A stretch of DNA of 64,000 bases from Rhyacophila brunnea (Eukaryota; Arthropoda; Insecta; Trichoptera; Rhyacophilidae). The position numbers and the translations under genes are program-made. Shown one piece after another: positions 12,361 to 27,300 of this stretch (position 1 is the stretch's first letter; each line of letters begins with the position of its first letter). The notes beneath the pieces were generated by a model. That model was given only the letters and a program-made list of their open reading frames with translations. It was not told the origin of the DNA and did not search any database. The DNA lies in NCBI GenBank assembly GCA_022495005.1, contig JAGYXB010001966.1, positions 845,177-909,176 of the forward strand, read 5' to 3'.

Positions 12361-15300
12361 TTATTCATGTGCCAATATGCGCATGACTCTGTCCCACTGG
12401 AATTTTTGGCAGACCTTCAGATCTACGAGGGAAACTTCATCTTCGTTAGTTTCTCTCCTCAAATTAACTTCTCGGAAAAGCTCCTTAAATGGTTTATAGA
12501 ATTGCAGGGTTGCCAAATCGCCGATAATAATCAGTTTGTTCTTAGCTCTTGTAATTGCTACTGTCAGTCTGCGTTTGTCATTCAAGATGTCGGTTTCCTA
12601 TGGAAAATAAAACGAAATGTGCAATCCATTTAATGTCTATTTTACTATGTCGTGAAATGAAATTTTGAAAATCGGCTATGGATAAAAACAGACTTAGGCA
12701 CAAAGACTGAAAAAGTGTGTACCATTTTTGTCGGATCGCCCAGAGCATACCTAAACTGGTTTGGTTTAGGGATGGTTTGATTGAATTTTAAAAACTAAGC
12801 AGCACCATCTGCAAATTGTATTTTTAGTTCAATGAAAACAATAAAGTATGACTGACAAAGTTTAGTGTCCACTATTTATGTTAAATCTTAACAGCCTACC
12901 TCTACCTTTTGCCACTGACGTCTCCGCCGCAACTGTGTGTCATTGTTACATAATATGACAGCACGTTCGATTTAGCTAAATAACTTCTAACGACGGATAG
13001 AGTATAGATAGTACAAAATATAAAAAGGATCCGTGACTATAATTGAAAAACACTGCCGCTTTAATAGGTTTAAAGTTCAATTAAACTAAAAACAAGCAAT
13101 ACAAACCGAAAATTCATGCAGCCGATTATTATCCAAGTTCAATGTCTTGGTGCAGGAGTATATGATGACCTGCTTATCTCTTCCTTGATACTGGTCCACG
13201 GTATTAACTTCAATATCGATGATTCTTGATTCATCTTTGGTGGTGTCATTGCATACGGTTGGTTTATCAGGATGCTGTTTATTGCCCTTAGATCTCGTTT
13301 TTAGATTAATTGTCAGTTTTGAAACCACTTTCTGTAGAAGTGCGACTTGATCTCTGAAGGGAGCTATTACTCCAATTTCTTCACATCTGACACCAATCTG
13401 TAGAATAAGTAGATGATATAAGCGTGTTTTGTAATCAGTGTCCGGAAATTTGTAAGTATACAGTTCGCCGTATCACACTTCACCGTGAAATGTTGTATCG
13501 GAAATATATGGTCGTATATTAAAGACGGTCCGACCTCTTTGAGTCGTATAGTACTGAGATAAAATTCATGTCTAAATAAAACACGATTCTTGTCGGTTTA
13601 CAGGAAGCCAGAGGCAAACAAACTTTGAAAATAGCCGATATACTGGATTATTTGTTAGGTTAGGTTAGGTTTTCATTCTTGAATTCATGAATTATGCCAA
13701 AGTTGGCTATGAAAATTGGCCTGGTTCCCACCTGGCTTCCTAACCAACTTGTACCTAAAACACTTACAAAATACGTAATAAAAACTACTGAAATATAAGG
13801 CAGACAGTAGAAAATAGGTATGTAATTAAATTAGAAATTCAGAACGTGTGAATTTTTTTCATCTCGGTGCTATAAAGATGACCGTATAGTATACGGTCAT
13901 CTCTTTCCGATAAGAAAGCTCACAGCGAACTGTGCTACAGTGAAATGTAATACATACAATTTACATGTAACCAAGCTATATGTATACATTTGTCTTGAGT
14001 TATCTGTTCTATATGAGCATGTCAAATTCAAATTTATAATTTGCGTATATATGTTAGGCATGGTTTAATAGAATTTTAAAAACTAAACGCAAATTGTATT
14101 CTTAGTTCAATGAAAACAAATATGAATGGCTGACAAATTTTAGTATGCACTATCTATATCGAATCTTGACAGCCTACTTCCACCTTTCGCCACTGATGTA
14201 TCCCATGGACATGATAGGAATTATAAAAAATTCGTTATTATTTTCATAGCAACCGTATGTAATTTGAAAGTTTTGATTGACTTATCATCCTTAAAACATT
14301 AATAAACATAGAGAAATGTCAATATTTTTCTTATATTAATAGTTTGGCAGTATGACGTGGAATCGAATCACGTCGGGGTCACCACTTTAGCGGTATAATG
14401 ACGTGATGGTGATGGAAGATCGTTGTTACTTAGTTATTGAGATGTGGGTTTATTGGTTGATACAAGAATATGCTGATTACAATAATAAGGATAATGACAT
14501 AAGATTATAATCGCGAGGTAATGATGTCCTGTTGAGATCGATATGATCAAGAGATTAATTTATAACTTGATTCGAGTGGAATAACGGATGTGTAATACTT
14601 CTTCTCCCTGTCTCATTCTCCCTTACTTATTTACATAATATGTTTCCTCTCATGCGTTACGGATAAATCAAGACAAATATATATTTAAGGCAATACTTAC
14701 TCTCAGCAATTCCGTAATGATATTTAAAACAAGCGCCGCCTCGCACACATTCTCAATTCTATGACGGTTTTTGCAGATTTTCTTGTCTTGCGGTTGGCCA
14801 CCGTTGTATTGAGAGTCGCCATATTGCTTGAGCAGGCTGGCCGAGTTACCCGTATCGATGATCACAACCGAATCCTTCAGCTCTGTTGAAATGCATGACT
14901 TTAACCACGCGTCAGACGAAGGAAGTAACTCCAACTGAAAACACAAGATTGTTTTTTGTTTAGATTCTTTTTTCATTTCAACAGATGTAGCTCATGGGGC
15001 CAGAGATGTTGAAGTTAGCAAGAAATTAATCTGCAATGAGAAATGACTGGTAGCTAATTTAATTAATTAACTTTAGTAACCTTCTTCATTTTTAAATATT
15101 TAGAAACAGGTTTTTTTCAATGTTTCAATCATAAAAGAAGTTTATTATGCAATGAGCCAACATTATTTAGAGACCCCAAATGTAACCATAGCAATAAGTC
15201 AACAGCAGGATGCCATGTTCTTGTTTATTTACAAACCATGCTGCCTATGCATAGAACATTAATTTTTTTATAGTTACCAATTCATACCATTCATACCATT

Positions 15301-18300
15301 CTGCAATCGTTACTGTGTTATAATACAAACGGTTTGAGGCAATAAATGTCCTGACTACCTTCCCCATCCTTTGAAGGAGACACAATATGCAGTGACTTGA
15401 TATACACTTGAGGTGAATTAGTGCAATTCAGACAACGTAAAAACAGAATATTCACAAAGCAACACTGTCATACAAAATTATGAAGATGTATGACCTCTAA
15501 TACAAGTTCAAGTGCACATCTTGGGCATACGATCGACATCTTCAGAAGTAACCATTCACCTCCAAGATCAGTGCCAACTCGTCATCTATCCCAGCAGGTC
15601 TATTTCAACATAACACCTAACTCTAAAACCTTGCAACATTATACACTTTTAGCCGCAGTTCTACCGGGTGTGTTAATTAAACAACTGCTCGAGCTGTCAT
15701 GTTATTGCGATGTTATAGCACTGTGCGTGCATCGCATGACCTCACCTGAATCACGAGTTTGAACATACAGAATATGTATGTAACAAATTGTAGTAATCTC
15801 AGATCACAGCAATGGTGTTATTGGGTGTTATGGTGTTATGGTGTTACATAGTTGGAATAGACCTGCAGGGATTTGTAACCAGCAGACCGCACGTATTTTT
15901 TATGGCCCATAAATGGTTGACACAATAATATGCTAGCATAACATCCAATCTATATGTTAATTTATTATAGTTGAAGATAACGGTTTCAACATTCACAAAG
16001 CACGTAAGAAAACCTGAGGTGTAACGGCGAGTGTAGTCGTTCTCACTGCGTCGTTGGCGCACTGCAGTTGTCCCTTATAGGTAAACCAATTGGCCAAGTT
16101 CATGATGGGTTCGTTCATCCGGTACTGAAGATTCAAGTTGACAGTTGACGTGGCGCTGTCTAGCCTATCGAAGAGTGATACTGCTAGCCCCAACAACCTA
16201 CAACAAAATTAATTTATTCAAATATAACATCAACATAATTCCTTTACGAGGATTGGTTTTTTCCACTTCATCTTTACCACTACAACCCAATGTGGTTCTT
16301 AGCTACCTCCAGGCAACGTATCTACTCCTCTCTATCTGCTACATGCTTCCTCCACAGCCTTAGCCTCTGGGAGTTTTCTTAGCCTCTCTTTCTACATTTT
16401 CCAAGCACCATAGTTCATATCGTCTGACCTGCCTTTTCTTTTCTGATATTGGAGATTAGCCTATCGGGTGGTTGGGTGCGCTTCTAAATCGTTGCATAAT
16501 TGCCTGAATTGCTGCCTGAGCATGATATTTCTATGGATATATTATATCGACTGAAGAAAGGAAAAATGGTGTAACCCTCAGTTTTTTCAAAATAGGTTTT
16601 ATTGCATAATAGCATTCATTATAAACAACTAAATACACGTTGCGTCCAAAGGATGTAAGCTGAAAATGTTGATTTATTATCTAAATTTAGTTAACAATTA
16701 AAAAAAAAAAGAAGGAAGCGAGGAAAACCGACTTAACTATCATTTTTGTTAGTTTTTTTTTAATTAACTCTATAATTAATATCAGATTAGGGATATAAAA
16801 AATTATCTAGTCTTTTTTATATTTTAACTTTGGCCGAAAACCATAACAAATACGTTTTTGTGCCTCATGAAAAATTTGATTGTGGATTATGCCCTTTTTC
16901 CTTTCCACAGTCGATATAATATATATATGACTTTTCCATCAAGAACGAACACAAAACTGGAGCGTCGAGAAAAGGGGAAAAGGTCACCAAACAATAATAT
17001 TATGCAATAGTATTGTACCTTGCCGATTTGCTTCTGACGATAGGCGGTAGCTGCTCTGAATCTCCGACCAGGATAAACTTGTCCGCCGAAAATAACGCCC
17101 TAAGTACTGTGCATTGTAAAACCTACAAAAAAGATATCAAATCATTAAAAGCAACAAAAAAAATATATATATATGGAAACAACTTTGACCACTGTCAAAG
17201 AAAAATTCTCCACTGTACCTATAGTTTCTTTGTCTGAAAACAATTTAACTAGTTTTTGACCTGTCAAAAGCTAAACAAGAATCATAATACATTTATGTAG
17301 TTTTTAGATTGGTTGAAAATCAAGTCGGATCCCAGGACTGCTCGAAAGATGAGGAACTGGGGGTTCAAATGATTAAGAATGGATTATACCTGCGTGCTCT
17401 CGTCAATGATGCAAACATCAAAGGTCCGTTTAGTGAATAAAGCGTGCTTTGCTCCAATGCATGTGACGCCAACAACATTCTGAAAGAATCAACATTTACA
17501 AATTAGCGCCGGCATCTGTTTGGGAAGAAACTTAAATTTTAGAAGTCAGTCCTCCTCCTGATTTTAAAAACTAACCAACACCGTCTGTAAATTGTAGTCT
17601 TATTTCAATGAAAACAAATACATATGACTGACAAAGTTTAGTGTGCACTAGTTATGGCTGATCTTAACAGCCTACCTCCAGCCTTTGCCACCGGTAGGTA
17701 GGTACCTAATAATGACACGGAGAAAATACGCTCTTACGTCAGATTCTGGTACAAACATTTCCGATTGGCTGCACAAAACATAGTTGTCTATAAAGAAACT
17801 TTTTAAGCTCAGGGTCGCGATAAAATGTTTTTTTTTTAAAACCATCAGCATAAAATTAGACTCAATTCATATCCTCGGCAATTTTTCCGTCAATTTTGTC
17901 GTGGGTGAAAAATATCTGATTGTCGATTCAAAGTTTTATACTTACAGCATTAGTGTAAACACTATGAAGATCTTCGGGTGATTTACAGTTTTTAGTAAGT
18001 ACCGACTCGGAGAAAGGAAGCAGCTGCTGATGGATTCTACCGGAGGGTCCTATCCTCAATATCTTCACAGCCGAATGCCGTAGCCTTAAACAATCAAAAT
18101 ATTTCCATGTAACAACTACATATACTGATTGTGTATCATTTTCTGCCGTACATCAAATATCGTAATCATCAGCCTGGATTAATCCACTTATCTCAGTTCA
18201 GTGAGTTGCGTCGGAATGTAGAATTTAGCAATCTCATTGATCCAGCGATTTACTTCATTTCCAACCTTTTTTTGACACAACAAGGCACAAAGCCCAATGC

Positions 18301-21300
18301 CAGAAGTGTAGCAGTAGCAGTGAAACAATTACAAAAACCTCAGGCTTTGAGAAAACCTTGACGGATCAGAAGTCCTTACACCTAAATAATCACCAAAATT
18401 CATGAAATCTATTTATAACGATATCCACTAATTCAATGAATGAACCATAATAATCACCACTGATATTAATCTGAAAGGAAACGCAAACAGTTCTACAAAA
18501 TTGCAAAAAAAAAAAACTATTTTCATGATTTACTGTTTTTGCTATACATTAATTGTATTGTGTATTTCATAATTCTTAATTTTTTTTCGATTTTCAGTAC
18601 CGCAAATTTCGAATTAACTAAGTTTCACTGCAATATTTTTTGTCTTATCTATTGTTACGTATTGAAGAAGATGTGTGTTTTTAAAAAGGGCCGCACAATC
18701 GACGACTGTTCTCAGTTATGGATTGGGCGACTTATTTTCTTTATTCGTAATTAATTATCAATTTAGAATACAATATTATAACAAAATAGAATAAAATAAT
18801 TATTTAAAATCGAACACAGGAGGACACTGATTTGACAACCGAAATCCGACACGTACGTGATGTTAAGGATTCGCAACTGAACTCGCTCTGATAATTTGTA
18901 TAATCAAGGGGCTTTTTATATTACGATAATAAGTCAATTAAGTTGACGATAATCATGCTTCGTTAGCACGTAATCCATTACTTTTGTTTATGCAAGAAAG
19001 TGTTTAGCTTTCGATTTGTTATTGATATGTAAATCACACGTGTTTATCTACGTGATTCAGTAATAGATTGAGGTCACAGGTACTATCACTTCCCTCCATT
19101 TTGGTAAGAGAAAGATTTTCTCAACTGCCACTTTTATTTTTAGTTTCTGGTTTATCGTCTGCGTTTTAGGATTTGGAGGTAGATAATTGACACACCGGAA
19201 TTGTGATGGAAGCGGCGAGTTTATTTACGTTTATTATACTATATGGTTACATTTTTTTATAATTTTATTCTACGGAGGGCGAAATGTACGCGTTCGCGAT
19301 TTTGCTGCTTGTCGCGATCTGCGCGCCATCTTGAAAAATCATTCCCAACGGTTTTTTTTTTCTTGGGCGACGTTGCATATCTCCAACGGTCAAAGACAAT
19401 GTTGCCGGCTCGGCTCTGTTATTATTATTTATTTTCGTAATCAGCGCTTTATTATTTGCTGGCTTCGATACCGATTCGGGCCTCTTCAGATACACAAAGA
19501 CATCCCCAAATGGGGACCATACGGGGGTGTCACAGTACATAACACTATATTTTATGTAACTCCATAGGGGGTAAGGGGGTCTGATATAATGTGCTGTTAG
19601 GTTAGGTTAGAAATTGTAATAGAGAATAAGATATAAAATGTTCTAATAATAATCAATCATTTACAACAAATCCATATTTTAACGAATGGAATTTCGGAAA
19701 TGTGACATAATTATAAAAGAGGGGAAAAGATTTTGTGATGATATGTATTAATGCACCCAAAATCATACAGACAATAAAGTCTTACCTGCCGAGCACGTTG
19801 TCCACGGCAGAATGCGTTTGACTGGTAATCAGAACAGTTTTTCCTAACAAGACCAACAGTTCAACTAGGGCCACTATAGTTTGTGTTTTACCTGAAACAG
19901 AAACCAGTTTGTTGATATATAACCATGGTTACCATAGTCACTCGCAGGTCTCTATAAGTGCAGACTGCTGCTTGCGTATATCTCTCTGTATCGACCGCCT
20001 CTTGATTCGGTGGACGCCATGGGTTCCAAATATAAAGTGGCGCATGGAGATAACCAGATTTACTCCAAACTATTGGATTTCTCAGTTCTTAACCGGATAC
20101 GTTATACGCCGGTGTAACGAGTGTGGAGACATGGCAGGTGGTGAAAGGAAAAACAAAGTCTTCATGGGTAATTCATGTGTATTTCTTTCTTATTTCAACA
20201 AGTAAGCGTATAATCGTGGAGGTGAAGTTGTAATATATTATTACCAGTTTAACATAATGTTTGTGTATTCTATGCTGTTATAGAGATGCGTATTTATTAT
20301 GCCAGCATACCAAATTGATTCTGCCACCTGATATAATATAATGACACATGAATATAAATAAAATCTGAACTATTGAAGTGCACGATGTTAATGATTGGTA
20401 ATTAAAGACTATTATGTATGTATCGACATAAGTAACGAATAATGTTTTTTATTAGTAAACTATTTCTCACATAGGCTGGCATTTTTTTGCACAAAGGCGG
20501 CTGTAATCTTTGATGTGGCCCTTGTCACATGGTTGAAGTATCAATTTACTGAGATATACTGAGTATTTTTGAAATGGAATCCTAGCATCACGGAGAAACA
20601 TAAAGATCAAGAAATGATAACTCTATTATCCTATATGATTATTTACATCATCATTAAATGTACACGTCTTACTCGATTCTAATCGTATGCATTTGGAATG
20701 AAGTAAGACGCAGATAACTGCCAAATAACCAAAATAACAATTATTGTAGATAACTACCTTACATATTTGTAATGTTATTTTAGAGCAATAAAAATAACAG
20801 AAACATGTTACTATGTTAACTATCTAGATTAGCCCAACTGGTGTATTGAAAAGGAGCCTCTTGGGTGGTTAGATGTCTTCAGACATGACTTGCCTAACAG
20901 ACTTGCTCCACCTTCACGTGTGAGACAATGTAGGGGTGGATTATTGTACAACGCGTATAGTTTGAGATTAGGTATATAAAATCTTAATCTATTACATAAT
21001 GTAACTAAAAAACAACAAAAAGGATTAATCCTACTCAACATACCTGTTCCAGGCATCCCTTTAATAAGCATGTAATCATTAGTGGATATCGCTTTTAGCA
21101 CCGCCCTCTGTTGTACTTTGTTCAGTTTACTCAAAATATTCTTTCCCTTGTCTAATATATGACGAGATATCTTACTGGAGAATGTAGCGACATCTTTATC
21201 AATTACAATTCTGAAATAACAAAGTCACATAAGTAAACTTGGAGTCACGTTAAATTTAAATAAAATCTACAGGATTCTGGCACAACAACATCATGAAATA

Positions 21301-24300
21301 AAATTCAACTTTATTAATTTTAATCTGCTTCTCAAATTTTGTTAGAATACATTGATTCATAGCCACGTCACATAACTTTCTCAATCACTGCTGAACTTTT
21401 AATTACCACATTTAAATAATACGTTAATTATATCTAATGGCCGAGTACTCCAAACGTGCCAGTCGCACTTGCGAATTGGAGATTGACAAAAAAATACCGT
21501 GTGCCCACGCTTATTAAAGTGAAAAAAAGATCGCCCACAAACTGCCTTTTATAAACTTGACCATGTACACCGCCAGCCGTGTCTTTAAAAAATGAATTCG
21601 CAAATATGTCACTACTTTCATGGTAGGCGAATTTATAAAAAGAGATGTCTGCAACTTAAAATTTTAATGATTGCCATGCACATGCTGTGTTAAAATAAAA
21701 TTAATTATAAATTATAATTAGAATATGTATTTCAGATATGTGGGAAATAAAAACGTACAACCAGAAATTATATATACCCGCAAGGGTTCCACAGTAGTTA
21801 CATTTTATAAGACAAAAGGATGCGGATGCGATTAATACGAGGGTGGGTCAATAATTCCTTAGAAAAAAGCATTAAAACAGTTTTTATTTTTGTATTTTTT
21901 TTTTATTTCTCAACATAATCTCCTTGGAGCTCAATACACTTGGTTAGACGTTTCTCAATTTTTTTTAAACCGTCAGAAAAATAAGTTTTCGGAAGGTCCT
22001 CAAAATAAGCATTTGTCCGATCGATGACTTCTTCATTTGAAAAAAAACGTTGTCCACTTAGCCATTTTTTTAAGTTTGGGAAAAGGAAAAAGTCACTGGG
22101 GGCTAAATCTGGCGAATACGGTGGGTGGTCGACCAATTCGAACTTCAATTCTTCAATTTTAGCCATTGATCGTAAACATGTGTGAACACGGGCATTGTCC
22201 TGATGAAAGAGGATTTTTTTCCTGTTTAAATGAGGCCGTTTTTCTTCAATTTTGTTTTTTAGCTGGTCCAATAAAGATGCATAATAATCCCCTGTTATTG
22301 TTTTTCCTTTTTCCAAATAGTCAACGAAAATAATTTCACGTGCATCCCAAAATACAGTAGCCATAACCTTACCAGCTGATTTTACGGTTTTCGCCTTCTT
22401 TGGACATGGTTTGCCTTCGCAATCCACTGCTTTGACTGTTCTTTCGTCTCGGGAGTATAGTGGTGTATCCATGTTTCATCTACAGTCACAAAGCGACGAA
22501 AAAATTCATCCGGATTGCGTTGCATGAGCGACAACAGGGCTTTAGAGGCCACCACCCTATTGCGTTTATTGTCGACTGTGAGCAAACGCGGCACCCATCT
22601 TGCAGAAACTTTTTCATGCCCAATTTGTCATGTAAAATAGAAATGACGCTACCTTTTGAGATCCCTGTAACCTCAATTATCTCACTCAACTTTAATCTTC
22701 GGTCACTTAACACCATATCGTGGATTTTATTGATCATTTCTGGTGTAGTCACCTCTACAGGACGTCCTGAGCGTGGTTCATCCTTTGTTGATGTACGACC
22801 ACGTTTAAATTCATTTAACCAGTTATAAATAGTTGCAAGTGAAGGAGCAGATATGCCGTGAACTAAATCCAACTCATTTTTTATTTCCTTTGCTGTTAAC
22901 CCTTTTATATTAAAATGTTTAATAACAGCTCTAAACTCAATTTTCTCCATTTTTGTAAACAAGCAAATTTTTTTTTTTAAATGTACGAGAAACACACAAC
23001 AACCCGACCAATCTGATTGAAACTTCGCAGCATACTGAATCGGTAGTGCCGCTGCATGAAAACAAACCGCTTACAGTACTAGTCGCGCCACCTGTCGGCT
23101 TTTCTAAGGACTTATTGACCCACCCTCGTATATTCACAACACGCAATCCTTTTGATCACGCCCTGAAATGTACACCCAGACTGTATCGTGTATTGTGTGA
23201 CGAGCCCAACAGTAATATTTGATATCCGTCATGAAGTTTGATGCATGTGAGAAAAATGGACTCGCATCTCTTTAGAGAGCAACTGCAACACTATAAATAT
23301 TATAATATTTTACATATTATTTAATGTAATACATACCTTCTTAATCTGCTGGAAACTTCAGTTTGATCCATAAGCACGCCAATGTTTGTCAGATTGTACA
23401 AGTTAAACGACTGAGATTCGTAATAGTCTAAATAATACAGTGTTGATGGCTGGTTGCGCTTCGTTATATCTCTGAAATAAACACAAAGCTACAAATTGGG
23501 AATATTTTATCCACACTGCAAGTATTTATTCAATTAATTACTGATAAAATATTCATTGAAGTTTATACCAAAGATGTTGACAAAAAATCTTTTTCTATTT
23601 AGATCATGGGTGGCCAACCTTTTCAGCAGCCGGGCCAGATTCTAAAAATGAGATTTCCTACCGGACCGCACAACCGATTTTTTTATTATACAAAACAAAA
23701 AAGAAATATATATTGTTTATATTAATAAAACAAAACAAAAATGAGAATCAAACATATTTATTAGATTAGACTATTTTTAAATAATAAAAAATAAACAAAA
23801 TAATATAAAAATAATAAATTTTAGTGAGAAGTTTGATTTTATGTGGCAGAACTCAGTGCATCAATATCGATATCGAGTGAGGTTGTTCCTACACGCAAAC
23901 AGTTTTCCAAAAGCACATCAGTGATTCGTGTTCTCACTCGGGATTTGATACGCTAAGTGTTCCGAAATAGCGAAGTCATCATTAGAGCATGTTTGTAAAA
24001 TACAGGATATTTCTCCTTGTCCAAATATGTTTTGTAAAACTCTGATGGAATTTCTCCTTTAACTGTTCATCGCAACATATTTCACAATGTTCCATTTGTA
24101 AATTTCCTGGTAATAAATTCACGTCTACGGAGAATGGCGTTGCAAATGTAGCAAAAAGCACACGGTGCTTTTTAAAATCTTGAGCCAATATCGAATCTCA
24201 ATTTGCTAAATTAGTACATACAGCGGCAGCATTTGATATTATTTTTATTTTCTCACCGCTCCACGGGCCACAAGTTGACACCCAGTGGGCCGCATGCAGC

Positions 24301-27300
24301 CCGCGGGCCACGGGTTGGCCACCCATGATTTAGATGGAGCCGAAATGTGTGAAATTGAAGCAAAAAAGGACATCCGGTCCACTGATTAACTTAGTTAGAA
24401 GTGACCGGATTGCGATTTCATTTGCAAATAACTTAACACCACTGCTATGACATTTGTTAGCCAATTTGCAGGGCGTATGAAAAAACAATCCATCACGATG
24501 AGTGGATAAGCAGCCAATAATACTACACTTTTGCATTACTATTTTTTAAAAAATCCTGTAAAATTTATGTAAAACCGTTACAACTGCACTCGAGTAAGTA
24601 ATCAAAACAAAAAACTGGTAACTGATTGGTAAGTAATCAGATTGGCAACTGCAGTGATGTTAATATTTTGTTGAGTTCGCCAACTTAACCAGGCAGGCTT
24701 AACTTTTCTGACGCAAAAATTTATATGTTACGAAAACTTTTTATATCTTTTAATTCAAAAACTACAGTTAAAAAAATACTAATTCACCTGTCCAGTAGTA
24801 ATGTGACAATACTCTTGTCAATAAAAATAATAGTTCCAGCCGATACTGCAATTTGGCTTTTGGTGCTCAAGATTATGTATTCACCAACTTGGAGACCCGA
24901 CAATTGAATGTCCGCCATCAGGTGAGAGTCTGAAACAAATTATTAAAATATCAATTAGTTATTGGTTAAAACTTTCACTTAGAACTGCAATATACGGACA
25001 GAATGTGATCTCAATGCTATACGGCCATCGTCTGATACAACAGCTCACAATGAACAGTGATACAACTGCATATCCACAATTTTCAGACACAGTTTGTGCC
25101 GTACCCATGGTACGACTTTAGAATGATTTATTATATAATATATTCTTTTAATGGGATAATTTTAGATAATTTCGATTTACGGCGAATTTCGAAATATCCT
25201 TGTGCTTATTAACGAGGTTTTACTGTACCAAACTAAGTATTTACAACAAATCATAAAAATCAAGAAATCGATAGTAGGAACATTTATTTACTTTCACCTG
25301 TTATGTGTCTTCTTAGTGTATGCTCAAAACGGTCTCTCAGCGGAACTACAGCACCATCTATCTTCATATTAATCAAGCATTTGCCTCTCTTCTCTCTGAA
25401 AATAATAAATTGATTTCATCAAAAATCTACAGGTATATATATATATATAAGTATGGATAACGTGTAATTCATAGGAAAATTAAGTGTCTTACCTTTCCCT
25501 CGGGTCCATGGTCCAGATATCTTTGAGTGGATTTTGCACAAACGCCTCACCATCCTCCATCGCCAGGAGTTGACACATTCGGAGGAAATAGTCAATATGG
25601 CTCGGAGACAAGTGCCCAATGGAGTCCGGTATCACTTTCCTCAGCGGATGACTGGCGGATAATTCAACGGTTGGATCTTTGCTGTAACATTCAAGAATCG
25701 ATTAATCGAGTGGACATTATCTTCTTCTTAAATAAAACTTGAAATTCCAACCATAACACTATGAAATATTTCAGTTTTATCGATAGCCAATTTGGTTTCA
25801 ATATTATTATTGAGACTTTAATTTTGATGGAAATATTATACCAAGTGAAGTAAATGCCGATAGATGGGCTAGTATAACAGTTTAATATGATAGAAATGCA
25901 AAAGCCAATCGCCATAGACCAATACTATGAAGCCAGTTTTGGTTTACAACTTATAGCGATCAATGACCTTATACCGAATCAACATGAATTTCGACAATGT
26001 AAAATCAACAAGTCATTTAACTATCAATTGCTACATCTAGCATCAGCGTTTTTTATTACAGGCAATGACATAGCAATCGGTTATCTCATGCTTGCTCATC
26101 AAAACACCTCCTAATCGTTAGACATTGCAGTCAACTGGTTTCTCAATATTAACCCAGATAAACAAACGGTGACTCATGTAAGGTAAGGTAACAAAACCCA
26201 AGTTGCAGACAATAGATCATAGACAACATTCTTATAGAAAATACATACTGCCAACCGCTAAAAACCAAGCGATTTTAAATGAGTTTAAAATGTGTAGGCA
26301 TGTAGAAAATGTTAAAAAATGTTCATTGAGTCATGCGGGTGTCAATGCAGTGCGAGACGCATGAGGTGACCTCATTGTTGTTCTGGTGATTTCGGCAGAT
26401 TTTGCAAACTGACAATGTTCGTTTAAAGGTTCAAAATGTGCTATGGGATGGGAGCCAGTCTGATAACATTTTAAATACCAAGAAAAACGACATTACACAT
26501 TTTTTTTCCGTAGCGGCAACTTACTGTGATGTTATGTGATACGCGACGTGCATCATAATATATTTGAACCTTTAGTAGCAAAAATGATATATAAAAATGT
26601 CATCTTCAGCATCTCAAAAATGCATGAAAAATTATAACTATTTTTTAGCACGGTTGTTAGTAAAACATACGAGGAAAGCAATAGAAATCTTATTACAAAT
26701 CGCCTTCTCTGAAATTGCAAATTGTCATTAACGCCAATATCTCATAAGAATTACTCATTGATATATACTCAAAAGATATAAAAACCTTAAATGAATGGAG
26801 CAAATTGTCGCATAGGGACATCGCCCACAGGCACTGTGATGATTTATCGGTCCAGGCAATTCCATTATTTCATATTTGAAATCATCAACGACACTCCGGA
26901 CATTCTTTGGTGAAATGACAGAATCCACAGTCTCTGGTTTCTCTCCATCTGTTACATCCTTGTTCTTGTTGTCAGGTTTGCACCAAGTCGCGATGTAGTA
27001 GGCCAGCTGGTTTCTCAGCATCAGTAGATCTCTTTTCTCGCTGCGGCCAGCAGTTACTTGGTGGATTCCAATGGAGTTTCTGCGAGAGAAAAGATTGTAA
27101 TGTTTTGTAAATACAGCTCTAATTTATCGCCGAAAAGAACCAGATGAACCTAAAACTCGCCAGCAGACTGTAGATTAGGAATGCAGCATTCTTCGCACTT
27201 AAAATACTATTCAGCAATTGTCCAATAAGACGAAATTCAGGGTATAAAATGTGACTGTGAAAACAATGGTAAAAGTTAGTAGAGCCTAACGAACAAACAA

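Noticed and set aside
13655..13669. Internal telomere or chromosome fusion point
   Set aside because: Only three TTAGG units; such short runs are common in insect introns.
14340..14640. Possible solo LTR (CACGTCGGGGTCACCA near 14370)
   Set aside because: The string resembles sequence near LTR junctions of insect retrotransposons, but I found no paired TG...CA ends with a target duplication.
19265..19540. Nested gene within the DNA2 intron
   Set aside because: Frames are open on both strands, as expected of GC-rich DNA; no domain or splice context was seen, and a tail motif recurs elsewhere.
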